A stretch of DNA of 64,000 bases from Siphonodentalium dalli (taxonomy: Eukaryota; Mollusca; Scaphopoda; Gadilida; Siphonodentaliidae), in contig CP136067.1 of the NCBI GenBank assembly GCA_032622095.1, positions 121,001,030-121,065,029 on the forward strand, written 5' to 3'. Made by a program: the position numbers and the translations under genes. The notes beneath the pieces are model-generated. The model worked only from the letters and a program-made list of their open reading frames with translations, was not told the DNA's origin and did no database searches. Shown piece by piece: positions 22,220 through 33,282 of the stretch (within the stretch, counting starts at the first letter, position 1; every line of letters begins with the position of its first letter).

Positions 22220-22360
22220 GAATCATAGCCCAGGAAAAGATAACAATCTATACAGTATTGACTGGATGCTGGTTTTATTACGCCCCGACGCTCTGTTGGC
22301 ACTGTGTACATATACGACACCGGAATTTAGATAAATATACAGATGGATAATAAACATGTA

Positions 22361-22494
22361 ATTATACAATGTTGTGTACAGTATGTGTTTTATTGTACTC
22401 GTCCAGGTTGTGGTGAAAAGTCAAAAGATGACTTTTCACCACAACCTGAACTCGTACAAGAAAAAAACATACTGTACACAACATTGTATAATAA
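22361..22494. repeat. Foldback palindrome, arms about 60 bp
   Basis: ATTATACAATGTTGTGTACA, CAGGTTGTGGTGAAAAGTCA pair with GACTTTTCACCACAACCTG and TGTACACAACATTGTATAAT. A single left arm of the same element is embedded at 49141-49205 inside a family D MITE. Confidence 0.92.
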
Positions 22495-22912
22495 CTTTAT
22501 AATATTAATTTTCATATTATGTTGTTGTATGAAGCTATGGACGCCCGTATAGCTGAGTTGGTTAGTGGGCTGAGCTTTGGGCTCCATGGAACATTCTGCC
22601 TGTTGATACATATTTATGTGGCTTGTCTCCTGCCAACAAGCTCATTATAGTCGCCTATACATGCACCATAGCACCGTGTGTGGTGTCTTGCCAATTAAAT
22701 ATTAAGATTTTTTTTTATTTAAAAAATTTCTCAAAATTCATAAATTAAATTATTTTTTTAATTTATCAAATTTCAAAAAATCTAAAATTTGGACATAATT
22801 TTTTTTTTTAATTTAGACATGTTCCAAACCGACATGGTGCTCGAACTTGGTTCACCATATGCATTGCTTGTGTCGTGAGCATCGTGAATCGACCGTCAGT
22901 ACCATGATACCC
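22495..22912. other. Non-coding stretch with a weak tRNA-like A box
   Basis: GTATAGCTGAGTTGGTTAG at about 22544 resembles a Pol III A box, but no B box follows at a sensible distance. 22690-22820 is AT-only low-complexity sequence. Confidence 0.35.
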
Positions 22913-23164
22913 AAGCCTTGAAATAGGGTGTCAGTCATTTGCAGAATGAGGTCCCCAGAGGGTGAATTTAGTGATGCTATCCCCCATAGCGGGCTAGCAT
23001 CAACAAATTCACCCTCTGGGAACCTCATTCTGCTGAGGTGTAAGCAGAATGAGGTCCCCAGAGGGTGAATTTGGTGATGCTAGCCAGCTATGCGGGGTAG
23101 CATCACTAAATTCACCCTCTGGGGACCTCATTCTGCAAATGACAGACACCCTATTTCAAGGCTT
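22913..23164. mobile_element. MITE with ends AAGCCTTGAAATAGGGTGTC, double hairpin
   Basis: AAGCCTTGAAATAGGGTGTC at 22913 and GACACCCTATTTCAAGGCTT ending at 23164. Inside are two head-to-tail hairpins, each GCAGAATGAGGTCCCCAGAG / complement, around TAGCATCAC...GTGATGCTA-type loops. A second copy with a deletion is at 52843-53036 and a fragment lies at 31260-31310. Confidence 0.9.
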
Positions 23165-23476
23165 GATGATGCCCAGTGCGCTGAAAATGTTTTCAGGAGC
23201 AAAATAATTTCAGACACATTGAAAAACGTACTGAGTGATTTCCTGGTATACCTCCGCTCCTTTCATATATATATATAGTGTCGTGTCCGGGGATGTCGAT
23301 CCCTATCGGTAATGTACGAGAGCCGGGAGTGTGAGCGTAAAAAGATAGATATATTGATAGATAGATTTGTTTTGTGCGTGCAATCTCAATAACACGTAAA
23401 TATATACAGTATTTGACACATATTACACATGTATACTATATATTAAAATGCGTGTTAAATTAATATTTATAAGCGA
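23165..23476. other. Unassigned non-coding stretch
   Basis: Only short GATA/TATA-type simple sequence (23260-23275, 23340-23365) is visible. Confidence 0.4.
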
Positions 23477-23902
23477 TTAAAGACCCACTTAATTTTCGAA
23501 TGCCCAGGTAACATTATTCCATAATATATATATACCATTTGGAAGAGGAACCAAAGAAATATATATTCCACCAGAATACGAAGCAGCTGTGGCCCAGGAC
23601 TGTCCACAAAGTTATAGAGATTCATTCCAAGACCCCCTCCCCCTTTTCAACCCAGAATGCATCAGAATTAAATTTAAGAGATAGAGTTATTCCCCTTCCA
23701 TTGAGTATAATAGACTTTATAGTACAGTCCGGATCAAAATTAAATACAGGACACACCTTGGTACCTCGACAAAAACAGCACGTTCCCAGGTTATTCGACC
23801 GGATCAGTTAACAATACAGTGTTTTGGAGCTTCCTCTTTCAAATGGTATATAACATGGAATATTTTGTATATAATGTGATCCGGTGATTCGAAAATTAAA
23901 TT
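23477..23902. mobile_element. TTAA MITE family D (TTAAAGACCCACTTAATTTT)
   Basis: TTAAAGACCCACTTAATTTT at 23477 pairs with the ATTCGAAAATTAAATTT end near 23902. The body phrase ATACCATTTGGAAGAGGAA pairs with TTCCTCTTTCAAATGGTAT. Related copies are at 26200-26651 (ending GAAAATTAAGTGGGTCTTAA) and 49075-49678. Confidence 0.65.
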
Positions 23903-24936
23903 TGAAAAATTATCAAGGAAATATGGGTTGATACAAAAATCGGACTTGGCACTGAAAGGGTTAAGCACAAGAAACACAAACCAAGTCTCGCCAGTAAGGG
24001 TCAGGCGCACGTTAGGGTCAGGCCAGTAAGGGCCAGTAAGGGTCAGGCGCACGTTTTGCATACATTCGGGCTTAAAATGCAAGAGATTCTCAACAAGGAA
24101 TTTCTCTGGACTTATCCGGTGAAAATCTTGAATTTCACATATCTCCATCTTCATTGCATATGGAATCTGAAAATAAAAACAATTAAGAGAAGACGAAAGC
24201 AGTGGATTGTACTACGTTTAAGAGATTGAATATATTGTTTTTAAAGCGTTTCAAAAGACCTGTCTTCAATCAGTAAGTGTATAAATGTTCTAAAGATAGT
24301 ATATCATTGCTGACCCATTTGATAGTAGTTCGTCGACCCTACTTGCGACATACCCGGGAATAATGGAAAACGATAGAACTGTCGTCTTCTGTTGTGACTT
24401 TTATTTTATCTCTATGTTTTCGTGTCTATGGAACGCCCAATCGCTTCGCCGAATGTATCTGCCTCGTATTGCAGTGACATTGAAACACCATCATTGGATC
24501 ATTGAAACACCATCATTGGATACCTCTCCGGCTGAAATGAGAAACAATGTGGGAAATACTCATTATGCAGACCTCAATAGAAACAATTACAATGGAAATA
24601 AGCTCCCACATTGTTTCTATTGCAACTGTTATGAAATGCTGCAGTATACAGTTGTAAATTGTCTAAACTCGCATACTGTTGTACAGTTCCCATAATACTG
24701 CCGTGCACTATAATATATGCTAATAATACCAGATGTTTAGAGGCAAAATAATGTCGCCAAAGAGGCCGCATGTTATATACGTATGGAACCGTTAGAAACG
24801 CAGGAAAATGAATTATGGACAAGACAGACGTAGTCATTATTTGCTAAAATACACGTTGAAGTGGAAGACGGCATTATTTACATTTGAGTTTTAAGACATT
24901 CGATTTTATTTTTCTCGTCAACAGAACATGATCCGA
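23903..24936. other. Unassigned non-coding stretch
   Basis: It contains a short direct repeat CAGTAAGGGTCAGGCGCACG (about 23992-24060), a duplicated ATTGAAACACCATCATTGGA (24480 and 24502), and a small inverted pair AACAATGTGGGA / CCCACATTGTTTCTATTG near 24544-24618. No gene is recognised. Confidence 0.4.
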
Positions 24937-25487
24937 TTAAAGGCACGGGCGGCGTTCGTTGCAGAAATGTTCATATTTGTTCAAATCCCCACCAACAGAA
25001 GGAATATTAAAAGATATATAGCTTTGTTCATATGCCAAACATAATCAGCGTGTAAATAGTATATTGTCGTCAAGGCGTACGATGGTGTATGTAAACACGA
25101 ACCTGCTCGTGTTACAGAAGTTTTGCTTCTGTTACAGAAGTTTTGCTTCTGTTTACATAACACATCGCAAGGTTATTGGTTAATACACACATATGATATA
25201 AACGCTCTTTATTATTTCCATATCAGGAAAACAGTAACAAATAACGCTCTTTATGTTTACCATATCCGGATCTAAACAAAAGCCAGGTTCTGTAACGCTT
25301 TTTTTTTTGCCTTTGTTTACATAACAAAGGAAAACATTTGACAATAATATACTGTTTATGCCATATTTCTGATTGGTATAAGAACAAAGTGTGTCTATAT
25401 TTTACTATTCTTTCTGTTTATGGCGGTTTTTGACGGAGCTGAATATTTTAACAGCAAACCCACCGCCAACAACGCCCGTATCTTTAA
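24937..25487. mobile_element. TTAA MITE family C (TTAAAGGCACGGGCGGCGTT)
   Basis: TTAAAGGCACGGGCGGCGTT at 24937; the other end AACGCCCGTATCTTTAA finishes at 25487. The body (CGTACGATGGTGTATGTAAA, AAGTTTTGCTTCTGTTACAG, CCGGATCTAAACAAAAGCCA, TATGGCGGTTTTTGACGGAG) is found inverted at 38411-38870, with a fragment at 42775-42865. There is no transposase. Confidence 0.85.
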
Positions 25488-26199
25488 GCTCGTTTGCTGC
25501 ATATATGTAATTGGAAATATATCGTCTATAGAAAATACCATTACATAACATAGTTATAATACTGAGAGAGTAATTAGAAACCAAAACACTTACCCTGGTG
25601 AAGATGCCGAAGCGTATAATCGATGTTTGCCGTTTCCATATCCGGTTATGAAATGAACACAGCGCCACCACACTCAGTACGGGGTGCAGATAGAACGTTA
25701 TGTCCTCAATTAACCATTATCTGGACACAAACAACCATTACCTGGATACATCGTATCAGCACCTGTCAGATTGTTTTACGACATGATTCTCGGTTGTTTT
25801 CTACAGATTATTATTATTACCTCCAATCAGTTCCAATTATCCAATTAGTACAGATGTGAGACCATCATTAATTCAATCAAACCAACAAAATAATTGTTTG
25901 TTGCTATGACAAATTGACATTACCTGGAGATTGATGAAAACAGATAAGTGGTATATTATACCCTCACTATCAACGATTGCCTAAATTCATAGGATAAACA
26001 TCTAGTTGCCTGATAATTAATTCTGAGGTGCGAGGCCTGATTATCTGGGGTATCACTGTTCAGGCGAGGCAATGATTTTTGTTGGTTTTCATGGAACGCT
26101 ACCTTACGTCAATAGCAACAGTTGGCCAATGTCAAATTCTAAAACTTGGGAATCTGCATGATTTTCGAAAGCACTAAAAACTTTTTTTTTTCAAACTAG
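25488..26199. other. Unassigned non-coding stretch
   Basis: No recognised feature; one short inverted pair around 25910-26100 (AATTGACATTACC / GGCCAATGTCAAATT). Confidence 0.35.
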
Positions 26200-26651
26200 G
26201 TCTTTTTAATTTTTGAGTCACCGATTATTTTTATAGTGCCTTGTTTTACGGTTTTAATAAGAATCTATGACATAAAATATGATTAAAATACTATAATTCA
26301 TCACCATTTGGAACGTCTGTGTCTCAGAAGGTGCCTGTAGAGTAATAGAAAATAGCTGAAATCATGGAAACATTTCCCCCGTTTCTCTCCCAGAATGCAA
26401 CAAAATTCAAACTAAGATATAGTTATTCCCCTTCCATTGAAAATATAGCTAAACTTTGCAGTACAGCACAGATTAAACTTAGGCACAGAAAAGACGTTGG
26501 TACCTCAAGAAAAACAACATGTTCACAGTTTATTACACCGGATAAGTTGATATAATATAATGTTTTGGAGCTTGCTCTTTCAAACGGTATATAATATGGC
26601 ATATGTATTATACAATGTGATCAGGGGGTTCGAAAATTAAGTGGGTCTTAA
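26200..26651. mobile_element. TTAA MITE family D, second copy
   Basis: It shares CATCACCATTTGGAACGTCT, CTCAGAAGGTGCC, CTCCCAGAATGCAAC and AGTTATTCCCCTTCCATTGA with the 49-kb copy (inverted there), and ends GAAAATTAAGTGGGTCTTAA at 26651. Confidence 0.65.
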
Positions 26652-26776
26652 TGTTTAATGCTCTTTCAATCAGCCATTTAACACATATGCAGTTTACAGT
26701 TGTATTTTAACCCTCTCTATACTACATGGATTTCCCAGTCAGTTATAAAAGTATACATTACATAGGGAATACTAGC

Positions 26777-27073
26777 ACTGAAGGGGTCACTCTCACCAAA
26801 AAAGTGCTGAAGGGTACACAGGTTTTGAAAATGTGCTGAAGGGTACACAGGGTTAGTGATCGGGAATAATGGAGTTACTTTTACTGTGTTCCTGAAAGTC
26901 TGGTGCCCATTAGCAGTTTGTTTTCAGTTCATTTTAGTTTTCCATGGAACATATACAATTATTCCCTAACAGAAATCATGGCAGACTTGAAAACTAAAAG
27001 TCATTTATAATGGGATTTCAAAACCTGTGTACCCTTCAGCACTTTTTTTTTTGGTGAGAGTGACCCCTTCAGC
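26777..27073. mobile_element. 297-bp foldback MITE with 9-bp target duplication AATACTAGC
   Basis: AATACTAGC is present at 26768-26776 and 27074-27082. Inverted ends: ACTGAAGGGGTCACTCTCAC and GTGAGAGTGACCCCTTCAG, extended by GTGCTGAAGGGTACACAGG / CTGTGTACCCTTCAGCAC. A 9-bp duplication suggests a Mutator- or hAT-like mobiliser. Confidence 0.92.
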
Positions 27074-27280
27074 AATACTAGCCCAAGTCTTCACAGTCCA
27101 CAACAGCTTGGGATATCGGTTGTGATGCTGTTTTGGACAGAGTCCCGTCCTGTTACTCTTCTGTGACAGACTTTAAGCCCAGAATCGTGGGCGGGAGTTA
27201 TCCCTTTTCAATGTCTTCGGATTAGGTCAAATCGACGAACAATAAGCAGACGACATATATAATAAGCGAGATCACTGGGT

Positions 27281-27503
27281 TGCGGCCATATTGGATTCAT
27301 CCAGCTCCGTTCCGTAGTTTCAGAGATTCTTCCAGCCGCGGTTCCGTGGGTTTAGTGCTACCGGTCAAAGTTTTGGAGTAGCATTTCCATATATGGAGCT
27401 TTTGAATTATTCATGACTTCCATATATGGAATGCTACTCCAAAACTTTGACCTGTAGCACTAAAACCACAGAACCGGACCTGGTGGGGCCAATATGGCCG
27501 CGA
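27281..27503. repeat. Foldback palindrome, arms about 100 bp
   Basis: GCGGCCATATTGG...GTGCTACCGGTCAAAGTTTT, GGAGTAGCATTTCCATATAT pairs with ATATATGGAATGCTACTCCA, AAACTTTGACCTGTAGCAC and CCAATATGGCCGC. The spacer is GGAGCTTTTGAATTATTCAT. Confidence 0.9.
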
Positions 27504-28326
27504 GTTAGTGACAAGGCGTATACAAGTGCAGAATAAGTCCTATTTATTTGAGGAAAATGTTAAGATAATAAGTTCAACAAACATTATCGTATGTTGAACT
27601 TATTATCTGAACATTTCCAAATGGATAACTACTCGTCAATGAGTATTGAGCATAGAAAGGGTTAACTCCTTTACAATGAATATATTGGTATAACATATCG
27701 TCACCCATGATTATACACATTGATATTTATATGAGCTTCATATTATTGTCAATGCAAATTGTTTCTCATCCATTTCATTTTATCCCACAGGGTCAGAGTG
27801 AAAGACAAAAACTAGAATGCGTTTTAGCTATACCTGTTTAGAAAAACATAATTATTTGCAGGAAGCCGATAAAAGAAATGTAGTAGTAACAATCACAAAC
27901 ATGTAAGCGACAAATTTTTGAGACACAATAACCACATGTATAGGCAAAAGGCAAAGACACTAATCCTGCGTTTAATCCAAAACAAAAACGGGAGAGTTTT
28001 CAAGATTAGCGACAGGTTTCCAATTTATTGGAAATAAAGTTGAATATAACCGCTGCACGCATCTCTGCCTGCAAAATTATATTTTACCCGATTCTTAAAA
28101 AAATGTCCGACGAATTATTCCAATTAATTCGGAAACTAAATAGTATTACTGGCAAAATTCATGTACTTCATAATTATGTTATAGTTTCGTGTAAGTACTT
28201 CCCATCATCATTGTGTAGCTTACTTTTTTCTGAAATGCCATGCGTTATGATCTATGCCGGTGAAAGATCTCGCTACCAAACATGTTTGCGTTTGTACAAA
28301 CTTTTGGTTTAAATACACGCACCTGG
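27504..28326. other. Unassigned non-coding stretch
   Basis: 27525-27640 contains ATAAGTTCAACAAACATTAT / CGTATGTTGAACTTATTATC, an inverted pair also seen near 31110-31220 and 57890. No gene is seen. Confidence 0.4.
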
Positions 28327-28725
28327 TTAACCCTTTACCCAACAGAACGGCCCTGTGCCAATGCATTCTCTTATATATGCGAGTCGACCATAGGTCGCCT
28401 CGCATATATAAGAGAATGCATTGGCTTAACACATTAAAAATTATAAAATTGTTAAAGAATGTAAGAAAAAATGGTAAAAAGTGTTAAAAAAAAAAAAATT
28501 TAGGCCAATCCATTCTCTTATATATGCGAGGCGACCTATGGTCGACTCGCATATATAAGAGAATGCATTGGCACAGGGTATAACTGTAACCATCACAATG
28601 TGGTCAATGAGCCGGTTCCAATGATATCCATATTTGTATGGTTTTATTGAGACAGACCCAAGATAATTTAGGCTGTTGCAGCTTTATTTGGGCGTTTTTG
28701 GCCGGTTTGTTGGGTAAAGGGTTAA
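28327..28725. mobile_element. TTAA MITE family A, two-hairpin copy
   Basis: TTAACCCTTTACCCAACAGA at 28327 to GTTGGGTAAAGGGTTAA at 28725. Palindrome modules are at about 28351-28425 and 28503-28578 (the second has one arm mismatch, CCATTC for GCATTC), separated by TTAAAGAATGTAAGAAAAAA-type sequence. Confidence 0.88.
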
Positions 28726-29152
28726 CCCTTTGGAATAAAATACGTCGCTCTTACTACTATGCTATATATTTTATATTAGGCGAAAACCAGGTAATCAACT
28801 TGCTGTGTCCTATAATTTCCTGTATATAAATGGTATACTCACAGCAGATCATAAATATTGTATGCCGCAGCGCTATGGCAAGAATGGTCCCTACTGGTCA
28901 AGTAACCAGTTTAAGCATGTGGTATATGGCTCACCTGTTCAATTTGTTAAAGTAATGTTTATTCGTGAAAATTGCTAGACAGGAACAGTGGATGTTTGGA
29001 CAATTTCACTGCGTGTGGTTCATCATTGTTGAAAAAAGTGACAAAGTTCTTACATATTTTTCCGTCATGTCATGGAGTCAAAGACATTATTATAACATTA
29101 ATACATAGAAGTTGGATAACCTGGTGCAAATTTCATTGAAATAATTCCCAAT
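28726..29152. other. Upstream region of the GPCR gene
   Basis: No repeat is recognised. It presumably holds promoter and 5' UTR, but no element can be pinned down. The start at 29153 has context CAATATGC, without a strong Kozak match. Confidence 0.3.
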
Positions 29153-30211
29153 ATGCATAACTTGATTGCTATAGCAAGCAATAGCAACTCTACATTGGAA
29201 GGGAATCAAACTGATCTGCCTGAAGTTCCGTTATTTGTGTTAATTGCAATGGCAGCGATTTCAGCATTGACAATCATTTCTAATCTATTCGTGGTGGTTG
29301 TGGTGATGATGAACAAAGTTTTCCGCAGAGATCCTCATTTGTTGGTAGTCACTGGTCTTGCTCTCAGTGACATGGGCGTTGGATTATCATCAATGTGGAT
29401 GCCTATAGTATTCATTCATCCAGATTTATTCCGAAAACCCATAGCATGCTCAACATTGCTCCACACTATTTTCGCTGCAGCATCCGCATCAACGATTCAC
29501 GTTGTATTAATATGCATGGAGCGAATCATTGCTATCATGAAACCTCACAATTTCAAACAGTTATTTACATTGAAGAGGAATCTAATGTATAGCGCTGCTG
29601 TATGGGTGTTTTCATTCGCAGTTTTCAGTATACCACCCATACTATGGATGAGAAGTGAAGATTTTGTTTCACCAAATATATGCTCGACTTTCAAAGTATA
29701 CAAGCCGGAAGGAAGAGGGCTCATCTTTGTATTTTTTATTCTTGTAATACTATACTGTATAGCAGCACCCGTATTTGTATTTCTTTTGATAAAAGTGAAG
29801 CAGCATTTTCAGATATCCCTAAAACCAAGTATTCAATTCGCTAATGTCAGAAGGAATGCAGTTGCGTGTTACACGGTTACTGGACAGATTCAACTTGATG
29901 ATTGGACTAGAAAGAATGCTTCGGATGAGAATATTCCAACAAAATATGTAAGTTCTGCTGCAAGAAGAAGTGGAGGAGTAAAATTTAAAACTATAATGGC
30001 TTTATTTGTACTGTTAACGATTACCTATATACCAGTTACCGTGCTACTACTTGTTATTGATGAAGTTAATCTTAGCCAGCATTATAGGTTTCTTCTAGGC
30101 TATCTCTGGTTTATCAACTCTTCTGTCAACCCATTTGTCTACGCACTAACAGTCCCGAAAATCAAACAAGGTATGAAAACAGCCTTTCGCAGATGCTTCA
30201 AGTCATATTAA
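29153..30211 (+). CDS. Intronless class A (rhodopsin-family) G-protein coupled receptor, orphan
   Basis: A complete 352-residue seven-helix receptor for the plasma membrane. The short extracellular N terminus has N-glycosylation sites at N12 (NST) and N18 (NQT). Landmarks: N44 in helix 1 (ISNLFVV); LALSD with D73 in helix 2; C99 at the top of helix 3 and C177 in the second extracellular loop for the conserved disulfide; MER (122-124) in place of DRY at the end of helix 3; helix 5 about 188-212; a long third intracellular loop (about 214-277) rich in basic residues; helix 6 with P294 (TYIPV, lacking the usual CWxP); NPFVY (326-330) in helix 7; and a basic helix 8 (KIKQGMKTAFRRCF). There is no aspartate where aminergic receptors have D3.32, so a biogenic amine ligand is unlikely. 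The gene has no intron, as in many invertebrate-specific receptor expansions. The ligand is unknown. Confidence 0.93.
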   Translation: MHNLIAIASNSNSTLEGNQTDLPEVPLFVLIAMAAISALTIISNLFVVVVVMMNKVFRRDPHLLVVTGLALSDMGVGLSSMWMPIVFIHPDLFRKPIACSTLLHTIFAAASASTIHVVLICMERIIAIMKPHNFKQLFTLKRNLMYSAAVWVFSFAVFSIPPILWMRSEDFVSPNICSTFKVYKPEGRGLIFVFFILVILYCIAAPVFVFLLIKVKQHFQISLKPSIQFANVRRNAVACYTVTGQIQLDDWTRKNASDENIPTKYVSSAARRSGGVKFKTIMALFVLLTITYIPVTVLLLVIDEVNLSQHYRFLLGYLWFINSSVNPFVYALTVPKIKQGMKTAFRRCFKSY

Positions 30212-30215
30212 CCCT

Positions 30216-31005
30216 TAACCCCCGTATAGAATGGATTGTCCACCGTACTGAATTGATTCCCCCCCCCCCGTACTGAATGGATCCCCCCGTACACAATGGA
30301 TTCTCCCCCGTACAGAATGGTTCTCCCTCGTATTGAATGGATTCTCCCCCGTACATAATGGATTCTTCCCCGTACTGAATTGAGTCTCCCGCGTACAGAA
30401 TGGATTCTCCCCTGTACAGAATGGATTCTCCCGTACTGAATGGATTTTCCCCGTACAGAATGGACTCTCCCCCGTACAGAATCCATTCTCCCCCGTACTG
30501 AATGCATTTCCCCCCGTGCTGAACGGATTCTCCCCGTACAGAATGGATCCCCCCGTACTGAATTGATTCTCTCCTGTACAGAATGGATTCTCCCCGTACT
30601 GAATTGATTCTCTCCTGCACAGAATGGATTCTCCCCGTACTGAATGGATTCTCCCCGTACATAATGGATTCGCCCCCGTACTGAATGGTTCTCCCCCGTA
30701 CTGAATGGATTCTCCCCCGTACAAAATGGATTCTCCCCCCGTACTGAATGGATTTTCCCCGTACTGAATGGATTCTCCCCGTACAGAATGGATTCCCCCC
30801 GTACTGAATTGATTCTCTCCAGTACAGAATGGATTCTCCCCCGAACAGAATGGATTCTCCCCCGTACAGAATGGATTCTCTCCCGTACAGAATGGATTCT
30901 CCCCCGTACAGAATGGATTCTTCCCCGTACTGAAGGGATTCGCCCCCGTACTGAATGGATTCTCCCCCGTACTGAATTTATACTCCCTCCTACTGAATTG
31001 AGTCT
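30216..31005. repeat. Minisatellite, about 20-22-bp unit, roughly 37 copies, abutting the GPCR stop
   Basis: Units of the form CCGTACTGAATGGATTCTCC or CCGTACAGAATGGATTCTCC, varying in the number of C, run from five bases after the receptor's stop codon to about 31005. If the receptor mRNA extends here, the array is its 3' UTR. The array is free of stops over long spans in several frames (a 278-codon minus-strand frame), which is not coding evidence. Confidence 0.96.
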
Positions 31006-31500
31006 CCCAATCAGTTATAAAAGTACCCATTGTAGTAATCTTATTATACAACTGGAGGGATGTTCAGGTAATTAGATAAGCAGATAAACAGACGATACAG
31101 GTGCAGAAGTTCAGTGAGAATGATTCCTATTTATTTGTGGGAAATATTGAACAAACTGCTTATGGTATCATTTGTTGAACTTATTATCTGAACATTTTAT
31201 AAGCTACACGTCAATGATTCAGTAAAGAAACACGTCTGGATATAGTGAGTCTGTTATTTACAGACTGAGGTCCTCAGAGGGTGAATTTAGTGACGCTATT
31301 CCGTCCGCAAGGCTTAGCCATTTCTAAATGATCAGATGAAGGATGTGGTATGTATGGGGTGTATCAAAGGATTTAGTCGTGCTAAGAGTAAAATCTAAGA
31401 TGGCTACTGGCTGCTGTGTTTTTCATCGAAAATTGTTCAAATTCCATAGCTTCCATCTAGACATGTATCGATAACAAAAGCATCCGAATTATGTCCGTTC
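31006..31500. other. Fragments of dispersed repeats
   Basis: 31110-31220 resembles 27525-27640. 31262-31305 is a piece of the 22.9-kb MITE (GAGGGTGAATTTAGTGACGC). 31360-31480 is a diverged unit of the 160-bp array at 20.1-20.9 kb (AAGGATTTAGTCGTGCTAAG, AAGATGGCTACTGGCTGC). Confidence 0.6.
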
Positions 31501-31504
31501 GTCC

Positions 31505-31888
31505 CTATACATATAATTTCTTACAATTATTATCATTATTTTATCATTTTTTCTTACATTCTATAACAATTTTTATTATTTTTCTTACATTCTTTAGCAA
31601 TTTTATCATTTTTTATCATTTTCTCTTACATTCTTTTGAAATTGTTATCACTTTTATCATTTTTTCTTACATTCATTATACATTTTTTATCATTTTTTCT
31701 TACATTGTTTTACAATTTTATCATTTTTTTCTTACATTATTTAATCATTTTTATCATTTTTATCATTATTTCTTACATTCTTTAAAAAATATATCATTTT
31801 TGTCCTTTTTTCTTACATTTTTTAACAATTATAAAAATAATATAAAATTTGATAGGCCAATGCATTCTCTTATATATGCGAGGCGACC
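31505..31888. mobile_element. Truncated family A element: expanded inner repeat plus half palindrome
   Basis: About ten degenerate units of TTATCATTTTTTCTTACATT with CTTTAACAATTT, the inner sequence of two-hairpin family A copies, lead into TAGGCCAATGCATTCTCTTA and TATATGCGAGGCGACC. The sequence then leaves the family exactly where the palindrome centre (TATG) should begin. Confidence 0.8.
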
Positions 31889-32086
31889 CAACTGAAGGTT
31901 CTCCGAAAGTTTTATTTTCAGTATTGACCCAGTAATGAGTCTCTATGTGTTGTCCATCTATAGACATGGACGTTAGGTCAAAAATGTGAAGTTTCTCAAG
32001 ACATTTCAAACAGCCTCCCCATATATACCCGCCCACCCTGATATATTTAATACAATATTGTCCCAGAATGGCTTTCATCAAGTCCA

Positions 32087-32635
32087 TCTCTTGACTAGAT
32101 TATGGCATGAATCTCTATACTCTGGCTAATAGATCATATTCCACCAATACAAAACCTTGGAAATTTTTGAAGTTTTGACAGGGAACCTTATAAAGTCTAA
32201 AAAATAACGGAGGAAATATATTTCTTAGTTATTATCTGTTTCTTTATAATGTGCTTCACTGACTGTAGGTGAATGTCCCAATTCAAAATTGTATGCTTTT
32301 TCGCGGTATTTGTGAGCCATTATCGTAATAAACAAATGAATTAATTAACCAGGAGAAATTCCATAATTGTAAGTGACACAAAGCAAAATATAATCGCTCA
32401 CAAATTTATTTAAATCGTGAAAGATCGAGTTTGGACCTTCACCAACACCAACAGTGAAATACATTGTTAAGGAACACATAATAGCTAAGAAATATATTCT
32501 CTGCTTTATTTTTTCGACTTTATAAGGTTCCCTGTCAAAACTTCAAAAAGTTCCCAGGTTTGGTACTGGTGGAATATGATATCTACGGGCGTTAGCCAGA
32601 GTAAAGATTCATGTCATGATCCATCTCTTGACACG
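32087..32635. repeat. Foldback element, arms about 140 bp
   Basis: ATCTCTTGACTAGATTATGG, CATGAATCTCTATACTCTGG, ATATTCCACCAATACAAAAC, TTGACAGGGAACCTTATAAA on the left; inverted TTATAAGGTTCCCTGTCAAA, GTACTGGTGGAATATGAT, CCAGAGTAAAGATTCATGTC, ATGATCCATCTCTTGA on the right. Non-coding. Confidence 0.85.
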
Positions 32636-32858
32636 CCCGTAAGTTTGTAAAGTGACTTTTAACGAAATAACGGGCACATTATAGAGTTATTTATATTTCA
32701 TGTTATTGTTAGCGCTATTCACTGTATATATATTGTCTGCCCATACGGACGTATCGGATGCTTTTGTTGTCGACACGACTGCTTGTTATGCTAACAGATT
32801 TACGCTTGAGGGATCCGGGAATGAACCGTTTTTAAAAAAGAGGAACTTTCCTTATATA

Positions 32859-33047
32859 CAGTAATGCCCTAAATAATCGACTCCTTAACCACAGCAGAAT
32901 TATGGGTATTTTTTTAGGATTTAGTCGGAAATATGGCTTGTTGTCATTCACTGAGAGCTTTCCGATGAATGGCAACAAGCCATATTTCCGACTAAATCCT
33001 TAAAATTACCCATAATTCTACTGTGGTTAAGGAGTCGATTATTACTG
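32859..33047. mobile_element. Tc1/mariner-like foldback MITE (CAGTAATGCCCTAAATAATC)
   Basis: It is bounded by TA on both sides. Left end CAGTAATGCCCTAAATAATC, then GACTCCTTAACCACAGCAGA; the right end is the inverted GTGGTTAAGGAGTCGATTAT, then TACTG. Arms continue to the centre (GGATTTAGTCGGAAATATGG and complement). Related: 56631-56740 (one arm) and 63451-63592 (deleted copy). Confidence 0.88.
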
Positions 33048-33282
33048 TATTTAATTACAAAAATCAATAAACGGTAAATAAAACAATCAACAGAGATCGA
33101 TCATGCCACAATCACAATCGTCAATCACAATCCTCCAGAGCTTCCTTTTTTGTAAACACCGCTTCGTATATAAAATGAATGTGTGTATTGGCTGTGTTGG
33201 TTTTTTTTTTGACGAATACAGCGTTGTGGTCGTTTGGTATATTTCTGGACAGTGAAACCAAATTAATTCTTGTTTCTTTTGT

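Noticed and set aside
22090-22320. Minus-strand frame with poly-Asn and poly-Ser
   Set aside because: It is a trinucleotide microsatellite, not a protein.
22540-22615. tRNA gene or SINE head
   Set aside because: An A-box-like GTATAGCTGAGTTGG is present but there is no B box, no acceptor stem pairing and no tail.
30198-31051. Long minus-strand open frames (up to 278 codons) opposite the GPCR 3' region
   Set aside because: They are translations of the 20-22-bp minisatellite and carry no domain; the frames exist because the unit lacks stops.
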